Source: Ephemeroptericola cinctiostellae
GTDB lineage: Bacteria > Pseudomonadota > Gammaproteobacteria > Burkholderiales > Burkholderiaceae
Length of the DNA: 64,000 bases
Assembly: GCF_003339525.1 (NCBI RefSeq)
Contig: NZ_CP031124.1
Coordinates: forward strand, 2,108,001 to 2,172,000
Reading direction: 5' to 3'
Shown here: positions 50,725 to 58,736 of the stretch, piece after piece
How the letters are laid out: every line of letters starts with the position of its first letter
Position numbering within the stretch: the first letter of the stretch is position 1
The notes under the pieces: model-generated
The model's input: the letters and a program-made list of their open reading frames with translations, nothing else
Database searches by the model: none
Told to the model about the DNA's origin: nothing
Position numbers and translations under genes: made by a program

Positions 50725-51310
50725 TTACTTCGCTGGCTGCCAGAGCGATTCCCAGTTTTGCTCTGTAGCAAATACACCCAAAGCCCAGCATATAGGCTCT
50801 AAAACCAAGCGAATCAATTTACCCCGCCAACTACCTTTTTCAACCACACCCATTTGATACGCTAGCTCTTGAGCACGGTATTTAGCAATAGGAAACATCA
50901 ATTTTTCAGCAAGCTGAGATTTACGCATCAAACAAACATAAGGAATCGCCCAAACATGGTAGCCACGAACAGTTGTGGGTGACAGATTTTTAAATGTAAA
51001 CGCCATGTCCGCACGCCAAACTGTTTGATCAAGCATGCCTTTTCGATAGAAGTGAGTACAGATGACACGACAGCTGCTTGATGTTGCTCCGTGCACTGCT
51101 CCAACTACTGCGGCAGCTGCTGTAATAGCTCCTTGGTAAGGCCCTCCAATTCCTTGTACACTTTTAGCCGCGCTGCTAGCACCTTGACTAATAGGGCTCG
51201 CACAGCTGCTTGCTGAGAAACCACTACGGCTGCTGTTACCACCATCTCCATTACCATCTCGGCCACCACAAACTAACTTTAGTTCGTCTGCATTTAATAT
51301 GCAGTTGCAT
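50725..51310 (-). CDS. Bacteriocin-like precursor with double-glycine leader; apparent 5' frameshift
   Basis: The frame upstream of the obvious GTG at 51096 stays open to 51318 and encodes NADELKLVCGG, then a Gly/Ser/Ala-rich stretch containing GGPYQGAITAAAAVVGAVHG. The leader fits the double-glycine consensus: Glu at -8, Leu at -7, Val at -4, Gly at -2 and -1, Ile at -12. No start codon lies in that frame. An ATG at 51310 with AGGGT upstream reads MQLHI in the next frame, so removing one base near 51293-51298 gives a 16-residue leader and a 194-residue product. The last 100 residues (TTVRGYHVWAIPYVCLMRKS and WRGKLIRLVLEPICWALG) form a separate conserved-looking domain I cannot name. It follows two CPBP genes. 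Confidence 0.6.
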
Positions 51311-51324
51311 TTTTTACCCTACAT

Positions 51325-51756
51325 TCAAATAAAATGGACAAAACCTGTTAATACGTAATACATGGCGGAGAGTAAAACACAAAAAGAAACTCGCTTACTC
51401 CTTTGATATACCGCACACATCAACAGGGAAAAAAGAAACTTACTGATGCAATCAAATCCAAGCAACGCATCCGTTCGCTCCATGAAAGTATATGGCCTGC
51501 CATTGCCATACACGAACATCAGGTAAAACACAGAGGTGATGATATAGGCCATCCAAACGGGCACACGCCCACCCTCCAGCAGTTTTTGAAAAGTAAAGCC
51601 ACGAATGGCAAATTCAGACATGCAAACCCAAAAAAATACATATATAAAGTAATAAGCCCCGAAACCATCAAATTCATCAATCTGTATCAGTGAGCATGAT
51701 AAAAAAGCGACGTGTAAGGCAATGAAAAAGACAAACAACATTAGTATTTTTTTCAC
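51325..51756 (-). CDS. CPBP-like membrane protein with degenerate active site
   Basis: A 143-residue membrane protein with four hydrophobic segments. SEFAIRGFTFQKLLEGG at residues 47-63 aligns with AEEFAFRGYLLEKLL of its upstream neighbour, showing it is a relative of the CPBP (CAAX protease/bacteriocin self-immunity) family. The first motif-1 Glu is replaced by Ser47, and the later conserved His residues are not seen, so it is probably not a working protease and might act as an immunity or partner subunit (inference). The GTG at 51756 is chosen: AAGGGG lies seven bases before it and GTGA overlaps the upstream stop codon. Confidence 0.68.
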   Translation of the reverse strand: MKKILMLFVFFIALHVAFLSCSLIQIDEFDGFGAYYFIYVFFWVCMSEFAIRGFTFQKLLEGGRVPVWMAYIITSVFYLMFVYGNGRPYTFMERTDALLGFDCISKFLFSLLMCAVYQRSKRVSFCVLLSAMYYVLTGFVHFI

Positions 51757-52376
51757 ATTAATGCCCCTTGAAGTAAACTTTGAAGAACAAATAAAGCGTT
51801 CCAAGTTGCATGAAACAGAATATTGAATTTGATATTTCTGTATTTCAGGTAAATGGTATTGGCACAAAAGCTAAAAATAAACAAACCAATCCCCCTACCC
51901 AAGAAAGCACCATACATGGTATATCGCTCCCCTCCCTCTGGGGATATGAATGCATACCGAACAAAAACCCACAAGTCAATATGCACGCTGATGAATAGCA
52001 TGGTGACGATCACACTGGCATAATTCGCTTTAATATAAAACTTGCTCAACTTTGATGTTTTTAATAACTTTTCCAACAGATAACCTCGAAATGCAAATTC
52101 CTCGGCAATCGCGGCTAAAAACACTTGAACAAATATCATGTCAAGCAACCTCAATAAACTGAGAGATTGAGTTCGCCATGCGTTAGCCCCAAGGCCTCCA
52201 GTCAAAATCAAATACAGGAAAAGCAGCCCAATTGGCCACATAAAAAACTTGTCCTTGATGAGGTCAACCCAGCTGGATTTTGAATTTAAACTCCCCTTTT
52301 CACCTTCATTTGCATCGAGAGAAAACAAGCAATCGCCGCCACTCAATGCATCACTATTATTTTTATCTGGTTTCAA
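51753..52376 (-). CDS. CPBP family intramembrane metalloprotease-like (Abi/self-immunity)
   Basis: A 207-residue membrane protein. After a 45-residue polar start it has about five hydrophobic helices. Motif 1 is AEEFAFRG (Glu92, Glu93, Arg97), motif 2 FISVHI (His132) and motif 3 FHATWN (His189), the set expected of active CPBP proteases, which act on membrane substrates and include bacteriocin self-immunity proteins. No ATG exists in the frame; the TTG at 52376 is preferred because GGAG lies eight bases upstream, with another TTG at 52394 possible. It is coupled to the second CPBP-like gene, and an IS lies 107 bases upstream. Confidence 0.8.
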   Translation of the reverse strand: MKPDKNNSDALSGGDCLFSLDANEGEKGSLNSKSSWVDLIKDKFFMWPIGLLFLYLILTGGLGANAWRTQSLSLLRLLDMIFVQVFLAAIAEEFAFRGYLLEKLLKTSKLSKFYIKANYASVIVTMLFISVHIDLWVFVRYAFISPEGGERYTMYGAFLGRGIGLFIFSFCANTIYLKYRNIKFNILFHATWNALFVLQSLLQGALM

Positions 52377-52483
52377 TTCACAAACTCCAATCAAGATTAA
52401 GCATTTGCCTGATTACTCTTAAAAAAACATTCAAAGCCAAGCAAAAACCCATTTAAAAACACGTTAATTTTAACTTTAATTTT

Positions 52484-53193
52484 GGGGCTGTAGTAGATTA
52501 GCATCATGATATGCTAATAAAATGAAACTAACCCATTGTAAGTTAAGCAAAAATACCCAACGTAGGTTACTTGAGTATTTTGTGCTCGAAGTGACCGCAC
52601 GTTCGGCTGCCGATTTACTCGGCATACAGCCAAACAGTGCGGCCTTGTTTTACCGCAAAATCAGAGCAATCATTGCCTATCATTTAGAACTGGAGGCTGA
52701 TGAAGTCTTTGAAGGTCACGTTGAACTTGACGAGAGTTACTTTGCTGGTGCTCGTAAAGGTCGACGTGGCGTGGTGCGGCTGGTAAAACGGCTGTGTTTG
52801 GGATCTTAAAACGCGGCGGTAAAGCTTATACCAAAGTCGTTGTCGATACCAAAGCATCTACGCTAATGCCCATTATTACTAGCAAAATCGCGCCTGACAG
52901 CGTGGTTTATACTGATTGTTGTCGCAGTTACAATGCTTTGGATGTGAGCGGCTTTTATCATGAGCGCATCAATCATTCTCGATTGTTTGCTACAGGTAAA
53001 AACCACATCAATGGCGTTGAGAATTTTTGGAATCAAGCCAAACGTGTACTGCGAAAATACAATGAAATTAACCAAAAAACCTTTCCTTTGTTCCTGAAAG
53101 AGGGTGAGTTTAGATTTAACTACGGCACTCCAAAAAATCAGTTTAAAATACTCAAATCTTGGACTGGTATTTAACCTAATCTACTACAGCCCC
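52484..53193 (+). mobile_element. IS1595-family (IS1016-like) insertion sequence
   Basis: A 710-bp element bounded by perfect 18-base inverted repeats (GGGGCTGTAGTAGATTAG at 52484-52501 and its complement at 53176-53193). Flanks TTAATTTT and TTAATTTA agree in seven of eight bases, a probable 8-bp target duplication. It carries one transposase gene that is frameshifted, so it cannot move without help. It sits upstream of the CPBP/bacteriocin-like operon, oriented away from it. Confidence 0.92.
52522..53174 (+). pseudogene. Frameshifted IS1595-family transposase
   Basis: The first part (52522-52809) has a helical N-terminus, ARSAADLLGIQPNSAALFYR, and ELDESYFAGARKGRRG with the first catalytic Asp. 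The second part (from about 52794) has VFGILKRGGKAYTKVVVDTK, VYTDCCRSYNAL with the second acidic residue, and HINGVENFWNQAKRVLRKYN. Restoring one base near 52770 joins them as RKGRRGRGAAGKTAVFGILK, the normal family reading. The break looks like a deletion, not programmed frameshifting, since no slippery run is present there. Confidence 0.9.
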
Positions 53194-53269
53194 TTAATTT
53201 ATGTAAAAAGAAATAGCTATTTGTAAACAAATTCACAATTTTCACAAGCAATTGATTTTCAATTAAAAA

Positions 53270-53307
53270 CCATAAAAAATCGTGGGCATCCCCACGATTT
53301 TTTATGG
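53270..53307. terminator. Terminator after ndh, symmetric
   Basis: The perfect hairpin CCATAAAAAATCGTGGG/CCCACGATTTTTTATGG with a CATC loop lies 29 bases beyond the ndh stop and next to the IS. Confidence 0.85.
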
Positions 53308-53335
53308 TCATGCAACTTCATTGCAATCAGTGTAA

Positions 53336-54679
53336 TCAATGCAATTTCACATGAGGTTCAGTGCGCCGCACAATCATGCGTGCAACGGTATCCAAAGTCA
53401 CCTTTGTCGCCCCATGCAAAGCCAATTCATGTTTTTTATACAAAGACACGTACATCAACTTGGCAAACGCTCCCTCCACCATCAAGCTACCGCCCACCAA
53501 TCCGCCCATCATACTGCCCACCGTGCTGTACTCACCCAAAGACACCAAAGAACCAAAATCTTTGTACTGATAATCCTTCAAAGGCTCTCCTTTTAAACGA
53601 CGTCGCATTTGTGCGAGCATATGCGTTGCTTGTTGATTCGCCGCCTGTGCACGAGGAGGCACAGTGCCATTTTTTTCAGGCCACGGGCATGCGGCACAAT
53701 CTCCAATCGCAAAAATATCGTCATCCAATGTGGTTTGTAAAGTTTGCTTCACGACCAACTGGTTGATGCGATTGGTTTCCAAACCCGCAATGTTCTTCAA
53801 AAAATCAGGGGCTTTCACACCCGCCGCCCACACCGTTAACTCAGCAGGTATAAAGCTGCCATCGGCCAAATGTACGCCATCCTCAGCCACCCGCGCGACT
53901 TTAGCTCCCGTATGCACCTTGACCCCTTGTTTCGCAAGATAGGACTCCGTCGCATGTGACAAACGCGGTGGCAATGCAGGCAACACCCGATCAGCCGCTT
54001 CAATCACATGAATGCTCAAATCCTTGTCGGGATCAATCCGATCCAAGCCATAAGACACCACCTCGCGTGTGGTGCGATGCAACTCCGCCGCCAATTCAAC
54101 ACCTGTCGCTCCCGCCCCAATGATCGCCACTTGCAGCTGCTCAGGTCGCAATTGACCCGGTTGTGAATGCGCACGAATACAGGCATTGACCATCTTCCGA
54201 TGAAAGCGCGTCGCATCGTCAGTGGACTCCAATTTGAGTGCATGCTCTGCCACCCCAGGCGTACCAAAATCATTGCTCTGACTGCCGATGGCCATGATCA
54301 AAGTGTCGTATTGAAAGACCCGTTGACCCGTCACCTGAGTGCCATCTTCGTCCAAATGAGGCGCAACATGAACCTCTTTTTTTTCCCGATCCAAACCCGT
54401 CATCTCGCCCATCCGATAGCGAAAATGGTGCCAATGGGATTGCGCCAAAAAGTGCACTTCATGCGCATTCATGTCCATGCTGCCCGCCGCAATTTCATGC
54501 AATTTGGGCTTCCACACATGGGTTCTGGTTTTGTCAATCAAGGTGATTTGGGCTTTACCTTTTTTCCCCAACTGATCCCCCAAGCGTGTGGCCAACTCTA
54601 GGCCACCTGCACCCCCACCGACAATCACAATGCGATGGGCGGTGATACCCGTTTCATCATTTCTTGATGTGCTTCTCAT
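53336..54679 (-). CDS. ndh: Type II NADH dehydrogenase
   Basis: A 447-residue peripheral membrane flavoprotein that oxidises NADH with quinone without pumping protons. The FAD-binding motif IVIVGGGAGGLELATRLG lies at residues 17-34, the NADH-binding motif VAIIGAGATGVELAAELHR near residue 185, and the second FAD contact DDDIFAIGDCAACPWP near 320. The C-terminal hydrophobic/amphipathic segment (MMGGLVGGSLMVEGAFAKLM) anchors it to the membrane. The ATG follows AGGAGTGAGAG. It gives an NADH route beside the proton-pumping complex I. Confidence 0.92.
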   Translation of the reverse strand: MRSTSRNDETGITAHRIVIVGGGAGGLELATRLGDQLGKKGKAQITLIDKTRTHVWKPKLHEIAAGSMDMNAHEVHFLAQSHWHHFRYRMGEMTGLDREKKEVHVAPHLDEDGTQVTGQRVFQYDTLIMAIGSQSNDFGTPGVAEHALKLESTDDATRFHRKMVNACIRAHSQPGQLRPEQLQVAIIGAGATGVELAAELHRTTREVVSYGLDRIDPDKDLSIHVIEAADRVLPALPPRLSHATESYLAKQGVKVHTGAKVARVAEDGVHLADGSFIPAELTVWAAGVKAPDFLKNIAGLETNRINQLVVKQTLQTTLDDDIFAIGDCAACPWPEKNGTVPPRAQAANQQATHMLAQMRRRLKGEPLKDYQYKDFGSLVSLGEYSTVGSMMGGLVGGSLMVEGAFAKLMYVSLYKKHELALHGATKVTLDTVARMIVRRTEPHVKLH

Positions 54680-54834
54680 CTCTCACTCCTAAAATAATAT
54701 ATTTTTACCAATCGTTTTACCGCAAATGACATCATTCAAAACACCCAATAAAAAATACTCAACTTGAAATCGACCGATCCTCTCTTTCTGGCCATCTGCA
54801 TCTGACATTTCATATAAGACACAGGGGTAGGCAT

Positions 54835-54861
54835 AAAAAAACGCCAACTAAAAAGTTGGCG
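54835..54861 (-). terminator. Terminator after dctA
   Basis: The stem CGCCAACT-AAAA-AGTTGGCG is followed on the minus strand by a T run, 37 bases beyond the dctA stop. Confidence 0.85.
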
Positions 54862-54897
54862 CTTTAGGCATAAACATGGTGATTGACTCAGTTAAAA

Positions 54898-56250
54898 TCA
54901 TTTATCCATTTTATAAGTAATGTTATCGATGGCAGCTTCTGGCTCATCTGCATCCAAATCCGTTTCATTGTTCAATTGACGGTTCATGCGCTTTTCATCC
55001 AAATCACCAACCCATTTTGACACCACCACGGTCGCCACGCCGTTGCCAATCAAATTGGTCAAAGCACGTGCTTCTGACATGAAACGGTCAATGCCCAAAA
55101 TCAAAGCCAAACCTGCCACAGGCACATTGCCCACAGCCGCCAAAGTTGAGGCCAACACAATAAAACCACTGCCTGTGACGCCCGCTGCACCTTTTGAAGT
55201 CACCAGCAACACCGCCAACATGGTCAATTGTTGACCCAAGCTCATGGGTGTATTGGTTGCTTGCGCAATGAACACCGCAGCCATGGTCAAATAAATCGCT
55301 GTACCATCCAAATTGAATGAGTAACCCGTTGGAATCACCAAACCGACAGTTGATTTTTTTGCGCCCAGATTTTCCATTTTCGCCATCATGCGCGGCAACA
55401 CAGATTCAGACGATGATGTGCCCAATACAATCAACAGCTCTTCTTTAATGTAGCGGATGAATTTAAAAATTGAAAAACCATGGAATTTCGCCACCAAGCC
55501 CAAAACCACAAAGATAAAGAACAAGCAAGTGGCATAAAATGTGCCCATCAAAGCAGCCAATGAAAACAACGATTTGATGCCAAATTTACCAATCGTGAAA
55601 GCCATTGCACCAAAAGCACCGATGGGCGCAAGCTTCATGATGTAACCAATGATACAGAACAAGACGTGTGAGAATTTTTCAATGAAATCAAACACCAATG
55701 TGCCACGACCACCAAAACGGTGCAATGCAAAACCAAACAAAACGGCAAACAATAAAACTTGCAACATTTCGCCTTTGGCAAAAGCATCCACAATCGTGGT
55801 TGGAATGATGTTCAAAAAGAAATCTGTTGTCGAACCCAAACCTGTTTTCGCATAACCGCTGACCGTTTCCATTTTTTTGGCATCCAACGCCAATGCCGCT
55901 GGATCAGCATTCATACCCGCACCAGGCTGAACCACATTCACAATCACCAAACCCACGATCAATGCGACCGTGCTCATAATTTCAAAGTACAGCAAAGCAT
56001 AGCCACCTGTTTTGCCCACTTTTTTCATGTCTTCCATGCCCGCAATACCCACAACGACGGTGCAGAAAATAATTGGGGCAATCATCATTTTAATCAGTTT
56101 GATGAAACCATCTCCCAGTGGCTTCATCTGCTCACCCGTATAGGGTGAAAGATGCCCCACCAGAACACCAACGACAATTGCAACAATCACTTGAAAATAC
56201 AAGCTTTTATACAGCGGTTCTTTGACCCCCGTAGTGGCATTAATAGACAT
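54898..56250 (-). CDS. dctA: C4-dicarboxylate:cation symporter DctA
   Basis: A 450-residue inner-membrane transporter of the glutamate/dicarboxylate (DAACS) family that imports succinate, fumarate and malate with protons or sodium. The substrate-binding signature is [18 protein letters not shown], followed by [20 protein letters not shown] and the hairpin region [18 protein letters not shown]. About eight hydrophobic helices are seen. The start is preceded by AAAGGAGACA. No dctBD-like sensor pair lies next to it, so regulation is not visible here. Confidence 0.95.
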   Translation of the reverse strand: MSINATTGVKEPLYKSLYFQVIVAIVVGVLVGHLSPYTGEQMKPLGDGFIKLIKMMIAPIIFCTVVVGIAGMEDMKKVGKTGGYALLYFEIMSTVALIVGLVIVNVVQPGAGMNADPAALALDAKKMETVSGYAKTGLGSTTDFFLNIIPTTIVDAFAKGEMLQVLLFAVLFGFALHRFGGRGTLVFDFIEKFSHVLFCIIGYIMKLAPIGAFGAMAFTIGKFGIKSLFSLAALMGTFYATCLFFIFVVLGLVAKFHGFSIFKFIRYIKEELLIVLGTSSSESVLPRMMAKMENLGAKKSTVGLVIPTGYSFNLDGTAIYLTMAAVFIAQATNTPMSLGQQLTMLAVLLVTSKGAAGVTGSGFIVLASTLAAVGNVPVAGLALILGIDRFMSEARALTNLIGNGVATVVVSKWVGDLDEKRMNRQLNNETDLDADEPEAAIDNITYKMDK

Positions 56251-56699
56251 ATTGTCTCCTTTTATGGTTTAGAAATAAGGTGCTGAGTTTACGCCTTAAT
56301 GACGACTTGGTTATATTTTTCGCTCTAGCGGATTTTACTTCGTAAATTACCATAAAAACAAGAATTATTCAGCCCTTGGTAAGAAATAATGCTTTCCTTC
56401 ATAATTTTGACATGATTTTAATAACAGTCTGTTGTACTTGATTTAAACGGTGGAATTAAACAAAAGCCATCTCACCGCAATTCCTACACAAGGTCTGCGT
56501 TATAATTTGCCTACAAAAAATGGAAAAATCAATAACCTGCCTTTTCCGAACTTTAGGCTAGACTTTTCTGCCAAGGAGCACCGACACAAACCAAAACCGA
56601 ATCAAAAGCTTGGGCAAAAAACAGGTTGACCTGCCCAATCTTCAAGCGGCTTAAAACGAACCTGTTCCGCATTTTCTTCTTCTCTTATTTTGACCCAAC
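56251..56699. other. Divergent intergenic region between dctA and tolQ
   Basis: About 450 bases with no supported gene. AT-rich stretches near 56330-56420 would suit the dctA promoter; TATAAT at 56501-56506 is a candidate -10 for tolQ, although a good -35 is not obvious. The usual tolQ neighbour ybgC is not here. Confidence 0.5.
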
Positions 56700-57371
56700 A
56701 TGACCAATTTTTCCGCATTATCCTCTCTCGTCAGCAATGCCAGCCTGTTTGTTCAAGGTTTGATGTTACTGTTACTCATCATCTCCCTGATGTCATGGTT
56801 TTATATTTTTCGCAAATACATGCTGTTGAAACAAGCCCGCCAACAAACAGAAACCTTTGAAACTGAATTTTACAAAACCACATCATTAAGTAACCTGCAC
56901 CAAGGCACGCTCGCCAATCGCCACACCATCGGTGGCATGGAACGTATTTTTTCCGCAGGCATGCAAAGTTTCGCCGACATCAGCGCACAAAACAAACCCG
57001 CTCCTGAAAAATTAGAATACGCCCAACGCGCCATGAAAGCCGCCTATCAACGAGAAATCGATCAGCTTGAAGCACATTTACCTTTCCTGGCTTCAATTGG
57101 CTCCGTCTCACCTTACATCGGTTTACTCGGCACGGTTTGGGGCATCATGAATGCATTCATTGGCCTGTCCACCACTCAGCAATCCACATTGGCCAGCGTT
57201 GCCCCGGGTATTGCCGAAGCCTTGATCGCCACCGCTTTGGGCTTATTCGCGGCCATCCCTGCTGTACTTGCATACAACCGTTATGTCGCTGAAGTCGATC
57301 GTTTATCGTTGCGCTATGAAAGCTTCATTGACGATTTTTCAAACACATTACAAGCACGAGGTGCAGCATGA
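56700..57371 (+). CDS. tolQ: Tol-Pal system proton-channel subunit TolQ
   Basis: A 223-residue inner-membrane protein with three transmembrane helices (about residues 16-36, 133-155 and 168-190). It is a MotA/TolQ/ExbB family proton-channel subunit that works with TolR to energise TolA. Family blocks are LPFLASIGSVSPYIGLLGTVWGIM and ASVAPGIAEALIATALGLFAAIPAV. It heads the operon tolQ-tolR-tolA-tolB-pal-cpoB, and its stop overlaps the tolR start by four bases. Confidence 0.95.
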   Translation: MTNFSALSSLVSNASLFVQGLMLLLLIISLMSWFYIFRKYMLLKQARQQTETFETEFYKTTSLSNLHQGTLANRHTIGGMERIFSAGMQSFADISAQNKPAPEKLEYAQRAMKAAYQREIDQLEAHLPFLASIGSVSPYIGLLGTVWGIMNAFIGLSTTQQSTLASVAPGIAEALIATALGLFAAIPAVLAYNRYVAEVDRLSLRYESFIDDFSNTLQARGAA

Positions 57372-57799
57372 GTTTAACGCCTTTGCGCCGCCGTTCGCGT
57401 CGCACCCGCGCTGAAATGAACGTCGTACCCTACATTGATGTGATGTTGGTGTTGTTGGTGATTTTCATGGTCACTGCGCCAATGATTCAAACAGGCGTAT
57501 TGAAATTGCCATCGGTCGGCTCAGTGAGCCAACCCGAAGCGCCGCCAATCGTCGTGCAACTCGACACAAAGGGGCAATTGACCACGCAAGCAGGGGCTGA
57601 AACGCTGACCCACGCCAACCCAGCCGCGTTGATTCAATGGTTGAACACACGCAACGCCGAGTCCAATCAGGCCGTGGTCATCGCCGCTGATAAAGACGTG
57701 CCCTATGGCGATGTCATGGCCATCACCGATGCACTTAAACAAGCCAACATTCCCCGTGTCGGCCTGTTGCTCAGCAAAACAAGCCCTACCAAACCGTAA
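57368..57799 (+). CDS. tolR: Tol-Pal system protein TolR
   Basis: A 143-residue ExbD/TolR family protein. After a basic cytoplasmic start (PLRRRSRRTRAEMNVVPYID) it has one transmembrane helix whose conserved Asp (in VVPYIDVMLVLLVIFM) is the proton-carrying residue. The periplasmic domain spans residues about 50-143. It forms the stator with TolQ. The start is coupled to tolQ through ATGA. Confidence 0.95.
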   Translation: MSLTPLRRRSRRTRAEMNVVPYIDVMLVLLVIFMVTAPMIQTGVLKLPSVGSVSQPEAPPIVVQLDTKGQLTTQAGAETLTHANPAALIQWLNTRNAESNQAVVIAADKDVPYGDVMAITDALKQANIPRVGLLLSKTSPTKP

Positions 57800-57804
57800 T
57801 TCAC

Positions 57805-58632
57805 ATGACAGACACCGCCCTACATTCATTTAAAAGCAATCAAGCACAGGAACAATCTCAAGTTGTACCTGCGGTACTGACCGTGCTCGTACACCTTGCG
57901 CTGCTTGGCGTGTTGTATTTCGGCATGACTTTGCAAACACAACAGCCCGTTGAAGTTGAAATTTGGGATGGCGCTGGATTGGCAGCGGCCAACAACGCCA
58001 CAGCGGCCTCAGCGGCAATCACCGCCTCACCCGCAATTGATTCACCCATCAACCCTGCCACTCAGTCCAATACCCAGCCCAAAGCTCAAACCGAAACAGC
58101 ACACAAAGCAACTCCGATTGCCGTAGAACCGATTCAAGACAAACCCGAACCTGCTGACATCAGCACACCCACAACGCCCAAGAAAACCATTGAAAAAACA
58201 CCATCGGCTGCACCTGTAACTCCCGTCATACCTGAGAAAGCTAAAACTGCTCCTAAAACTGAACTTAAACCAAGCACCACCAAATCAATAGAACCAGCAG
58301 TTAATTCCGCTGCACGCGCCGCCGCATTAGAACGTATGAAGGGCAGCAATACAGCCTCAAATGGACAAAGTACGGAGACTGGTGAGTCTCAAGCTTCTTA
58401 TGGAGCACGCGTACGAAGTCGAATCGAATCCACTTTACCAAAAAAAGGTTTTAGTGCCTCTGTTCTTGTACGCGTAACATCAGGGGGAGTCGTCAGCAGC
58501 GCAAGCGTAACTCGTTCCAGCGGCAATGCAGAATGGGACAGTATTTTAGTTGCAAAGATTAAAGTCACAGGATTTCCAACACCTGTACATCCAGCAGCTT
58601 TGGTCGGCACCAACATTGTATTTAAACGTTGA
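57805..58632 (+). CDS. tolA: Tol-Pal system protein TolA
   Basis: A 275-residue envelope-spanning protein. A single transmembrane helix (about residues 24-42) is followed by the motif VEVEIWDG, a Pro/Thr/Lys/Ala-rich middle region (about 55-180) and a C-terminal domain with YGARVRSRIESTLPKKGFSA and SASVTRSSGNAEWDSIL, the TonB/TolA-type fold that meets TolB and Pal. It transmits energy from TolQR to the outer membrane. The middle domain is short and less regularly helical than in E. coli TolA. Confidence 0.92.
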   Translation: MTDTALHSFKSNQAQEQSQVVPAVLTVLVHLALLGVLYFGMTLQTQQPVEVEIWDGAGLAAANNATAASAAITASPAIDSPINPATQSNTQPKAQTETAHKATPIAVEPIQDKPEPADISTPTTPKKTIEKTPSAAPVTPVIPEKAKTAPKTELKPSTTKSIEPAVNSAARAAALERMKGSNTASNGQSTETGESQASYGARVRSRIESTLPKKGFSASVLVRVTSGGVVSSASVTRSSGNAEWDSILVAKIKVTGFPTPVHPAALVGTNIVFKR

Positions 58633-58736
58633 CTTATTAAAATCGACGCCCGTTTATCAACATCTCATATCGGAAAAACCGAAAGTACATTATTCACGTT
58701 TATAATAAAACGTCCTTACAGTGAAAGAACGGTCTC

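Noticed and set aside
50204..50791. 195-codon minus-strand frame overlapping the glycosyltransferase end
   Set aside because: It overlaps both the glycosyltransferase and the C-terminal part of the bacteriocin-like gene, and its composition (Arg, Cys, Ser rich) is that of an antisense shadow.
52522..53174. Programmed frameshift producing an IS fusion transposase
   Set aside because: IS1595-family transposases are normally one frame, the junction lacks a slippery run, and a single missing base explains the break.
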